Below, one piece after another: positions 6,501-6,885 of a stretch of DNA of 6,885 nucleotides (positions are counted from its first letter, which is position 1; every line of letters begins with the position of its first letter). This DNA is from an uncultured Opitutia bacterium (GTDB lineage Bacteria; Verrucomicrobiota; Verrucomicrobiia; Opitutales; UBA953). Location of the stretch: the NCBI GenBank assembly GCA_903829855.1, contig CAIKRN010000307.1, positions 1-6,885 of the forward strand, read 5' to 3'. Made by a program: the position numbers and the translations under genes. The notes under the pieces are model-generated. The model saw only the letters and a list, made by a program, of their open reading frames with translations. It searched no databases and was not told the DNA's origin.

Positions 6501-6648
6501 GGTTGCCATCCTCGCGGGCCTTGATGGCCTCACCGAGCAATTGGGTCTTACGGACCTGGGGATCGCCACTCTGGGCAATCAGGGAACCGGCAGCCAAGGC
6601 AAGGGCTAGGGCGGCCCAGGCAAGTTGCGAACGATGGAGTTTTTTCAT
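3562..6648 (-). CDS. Secretin of a type IV pilus-like system with long TPR/coiled-coil N-region
   Basis: This 1028-residue protein should form the outer-membrane ring through which a pilus or substrate passes. Residues 1-25 are a Sec signal peptide (likely cut before Q26). A TPR-like stretch (about 32-67) is followed by Ala/Lys-rich repeats (86-123), further helical sequence, and a second TPR (about 347-386, LVKGRARYLYGDYQGSLDAY). An N0-like domain spans about 443-535 (IPDPGFSVRDQPLERALQTL, then VNIVLLDP). An Ala/Gly/Pro linker (562-596) leads to an N1-like domain (about 598-670). A Gly/Asn-rich segment precedes the secretin core (about 755-970), with GVTLEVTPTV, STREVTTDVTVFDG, VVIGGL and the signature VEDKVPVLGSIPFIGAAFRS. 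The tail (971-1028) repeats LVSPGGA. The plan resembles the Akkermansia Amuc_1098 type more than classical PilQ, as no AMIN domain is evident. The gene is last in its operon, 18 bases after the upstream gene. Confidence 0.93.
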   Translation of the reverse strand: MKKLHRSQLAWAALALALAAGSLIAQSGDPQVRKTQLLGEAIKAREDGNLQVAQDKYKEILQIDSKDQGAAEGLASVSDILAAAEAKKKASEDAAAAAAKKMTDEEAAAAAKKKADDEAAAAAKLLTPLQAEAAKHEKLLAEVAQAGEVAKKQAADGQFDGALKLLKEASDELAKIPVTPAAKKAADSLAITRQEIVLQRDSGDKGGATVAREEVTRLAGLNADKLHKCDEAVSAAESLIRKGSADSLDKALVQLDDADRDLGPVSISNKPLKDRITDAKASAIARRALVAMEDREMTKADSLVRDYAKLKGAEDPTAIRLQNELASKKENPTYRNIDELSPGLRAKDDKVNDLLVKGRARYLYGDYQGSLDAYREVLQYQPNNSESKAYQVRIRQMLSENSGQWNRGVTKGKLLELLDESWKLPEVFNRELAKTDPNNMADPIIEKMKSIQIPDPGFSVRDQPLERALQTLVQNSQTYDKDQKGVNIVLLDPANKNPSVSIQLRGVSVYECLGYVCKRVGFSFSVSASGIVEVREDSGDSLLETEIYPLSSAAVLKMTGMSASGSAPAAGAPAAGAAANPFGGAAAGGAGAGDGQRPEEVAIKNFLTRSGVAFEPPATLSYDGTNLIVYQSRKNLDRVKNIIRRYSDIKQVHIEAKFMEVEQKLLNELGVNWAVSPTVGGPAAGNVGIPSAGPVGVGSDNRSISTVFANNNTGQKSLTVNNGVGTPQSIADTAPNFPGGINLGSGTNALFNNKVGVLGAYDLAVAVRALEQASGSDLMSSPSLTVLDGKTAVIKVAQLLRYPQAYGDTQSNVGAGTAAAGGGAAASSAGVTITAGTPQDFTVQEVGVTLEVTPTVAADDSIALNLKPKVTEFEGFVEYGGTSIAISSGTTVTVPSGFFQPIFSTREVTTDVTVFDGATVVIGGLTREEVKTVEDKVPVLGSIPFIGAAFRSSGKTVQKRSLMVFVTANLVSPGGATLRSTHPGMRAGSTFSNPTLVSPGGAVYREPIEAAVPGSVITAPAAKPDAAK
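4919..4952 (-). repeat. 15-bp tandem repeat coding for PAAGA in the secretin linker
   Basis: Two perfect adjacent copies of gcaccggccgcaggg (4919-4933 and 4934-4948) plus the first four bases of a third. On the coding strand they give GAPAAGAPAAGA within the flexible Ala/Gly/Pro linker between the N0-like and N1-like domains of the secretin. The unit is five codons, so copy-number change would keep the frame. Confidence 0.75.
6280..6393 (-). repeat. Three 12-13-residue Ala/Lys/Asp repeats in the secretin N-region
   Basis: Three tandem protein repeats at residues 86-98, 99-110 and 111-123 follow the pattern A-K-K-x-x-[SD]-[ED]-[DE]-A4-5: AKKKASED+A5, AKKMTDEE+A4 and AKKKADDE+A5. They predict a long charged helix, possibly spanning the periplasm or meeting the cell wall. 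The DNA copies are diverged. Confidence 0.7.
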
Positions 6649-6666
6649 GGTTGGGGCTTTGAAAGG

Positions 6667-6885
6667 TTATTTCTTGGTTGGGGTTTTCTCGACGGAAGGG
6701 GCCTTCGCCTTGGGGGGAGGCGGAGGGGGCGGAGGCGGTACAGTCAACTCCTCGGTAAAGGTCTTCTTCGGCTTCTTGGGGTTAGGAGCGAAGTGTTTAT
6801 TAAAGGTCACCGACTTGGACTCCAAGTCAATGCCTTTGACCGTGTAGAGGGCATCCTTATAGGTGAAGGTTTGGCCCACAGTGTG
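6667..6885 (-). CDS. Pilus-locus protein, C-terminal fragment with nine-proline tail
   Basis: The gene is cut by the right edge of the window; the frame is open to base 6885, and the GTG at 6879 is probably an internal valine. The visible 72 residues begin HTVGQTFTYKDALYTVKGID, a small beta-rich segment with the look of the C-terminal domain of a pilus alignment or PilP/GspC-like protein, but I cannot assign a family. A linker KPKKTFTEEL leads to nine consecutive prolines (nt 6712-6738) and a basic tail KAKAPSVEKTPTKK. The stop is 18 bases before the secretin start, so the two genes should be co-transcribed. By position it corresponds to the gene next to the secretin in the Akkermansia Amuc_1098-1102 locus (Amuc_1099); that match is inference. 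Translating nine prolines would normally call for EF-P. Confidence 0.7.
   Translation of the reverse strand, partial: HTVGQTFTYKDALYTVKGIDLESKSVTFNKHFAPNPKKPKKTFTEELTVPPPPPPPPPKAKAPSVEKTPTKK

Noticed and set aside
6712..6738. G-quadruplex on the plus strand
   Set aside because: Only two tracts have three or more Gs; the rest are GG. The G-richness follows from the nine proline codons on the coding strand.

Overview
The window fits a Verrucomicrobiota genome, possibly an Opitutae- or Akkermansia-type relative. The reasons are a large secretin laid out like the Akkermansia Amuc_1098 type with the end of another gene just upstream of it, exported proteins whose signal peptides end in -AQ, GC-rich DNA with C-ending codons, and starts preceded by C-rich leaders instead of Shine-Dalgarno sequences. 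The assignment is inference from gene content, not from a marker gene.

Left part, plus strand: the window opens inside a CvpA-like membrane protein gene (1-687). After a 68-base gap come two adjacent paralogous genes (756-1607 and 1641-2453) of a family I do not recognise. Each protein holds two copies of a module of about 100 residues, so the pair carries four. The first protein has a signal peptide and the second has none. Both genes are in the same reading frame, separated only by one TAA and 11 open codons that read as a proline-rich linker. A strong intrinsic terminator (2478-2505) closes this unit.

Middle, minus strand: a stand-alone 5'-3' exonuclease of the DNA polymerase I N-domain type (2512-3471) converges on the paralog pair. 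It keeps its metal-binding acidic residues and ends in QGELF, which resembles a sliding-clamp-binding peptide.

Right part, minus strand: a 1028-residue secretin (3562-6648) ends at a textbook terminator (3508-3539). It carries a signal peptide, a long TPR and Ala/Lys-rich helical N-region, an N0-like domain, an N1-like domain and a secretin barrel. Only 18 bases upstream lies the 3' end of a second gene (6667 to the window edge), whose product ends in a nine-proline run and a basic tail. These two genes look like the distal end of a type IV pilus-like operon, with the secretin as the outer-membrane channel.

The most unusual material is the paralog pair: the four-copy module, the split or fused reading frame, and a nine-codon poly-proline mini-ORF that overlaps the first gene's start codon. 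I saw no tRNA, rRNA, CRISPR array, insertion sequence or phage gene.
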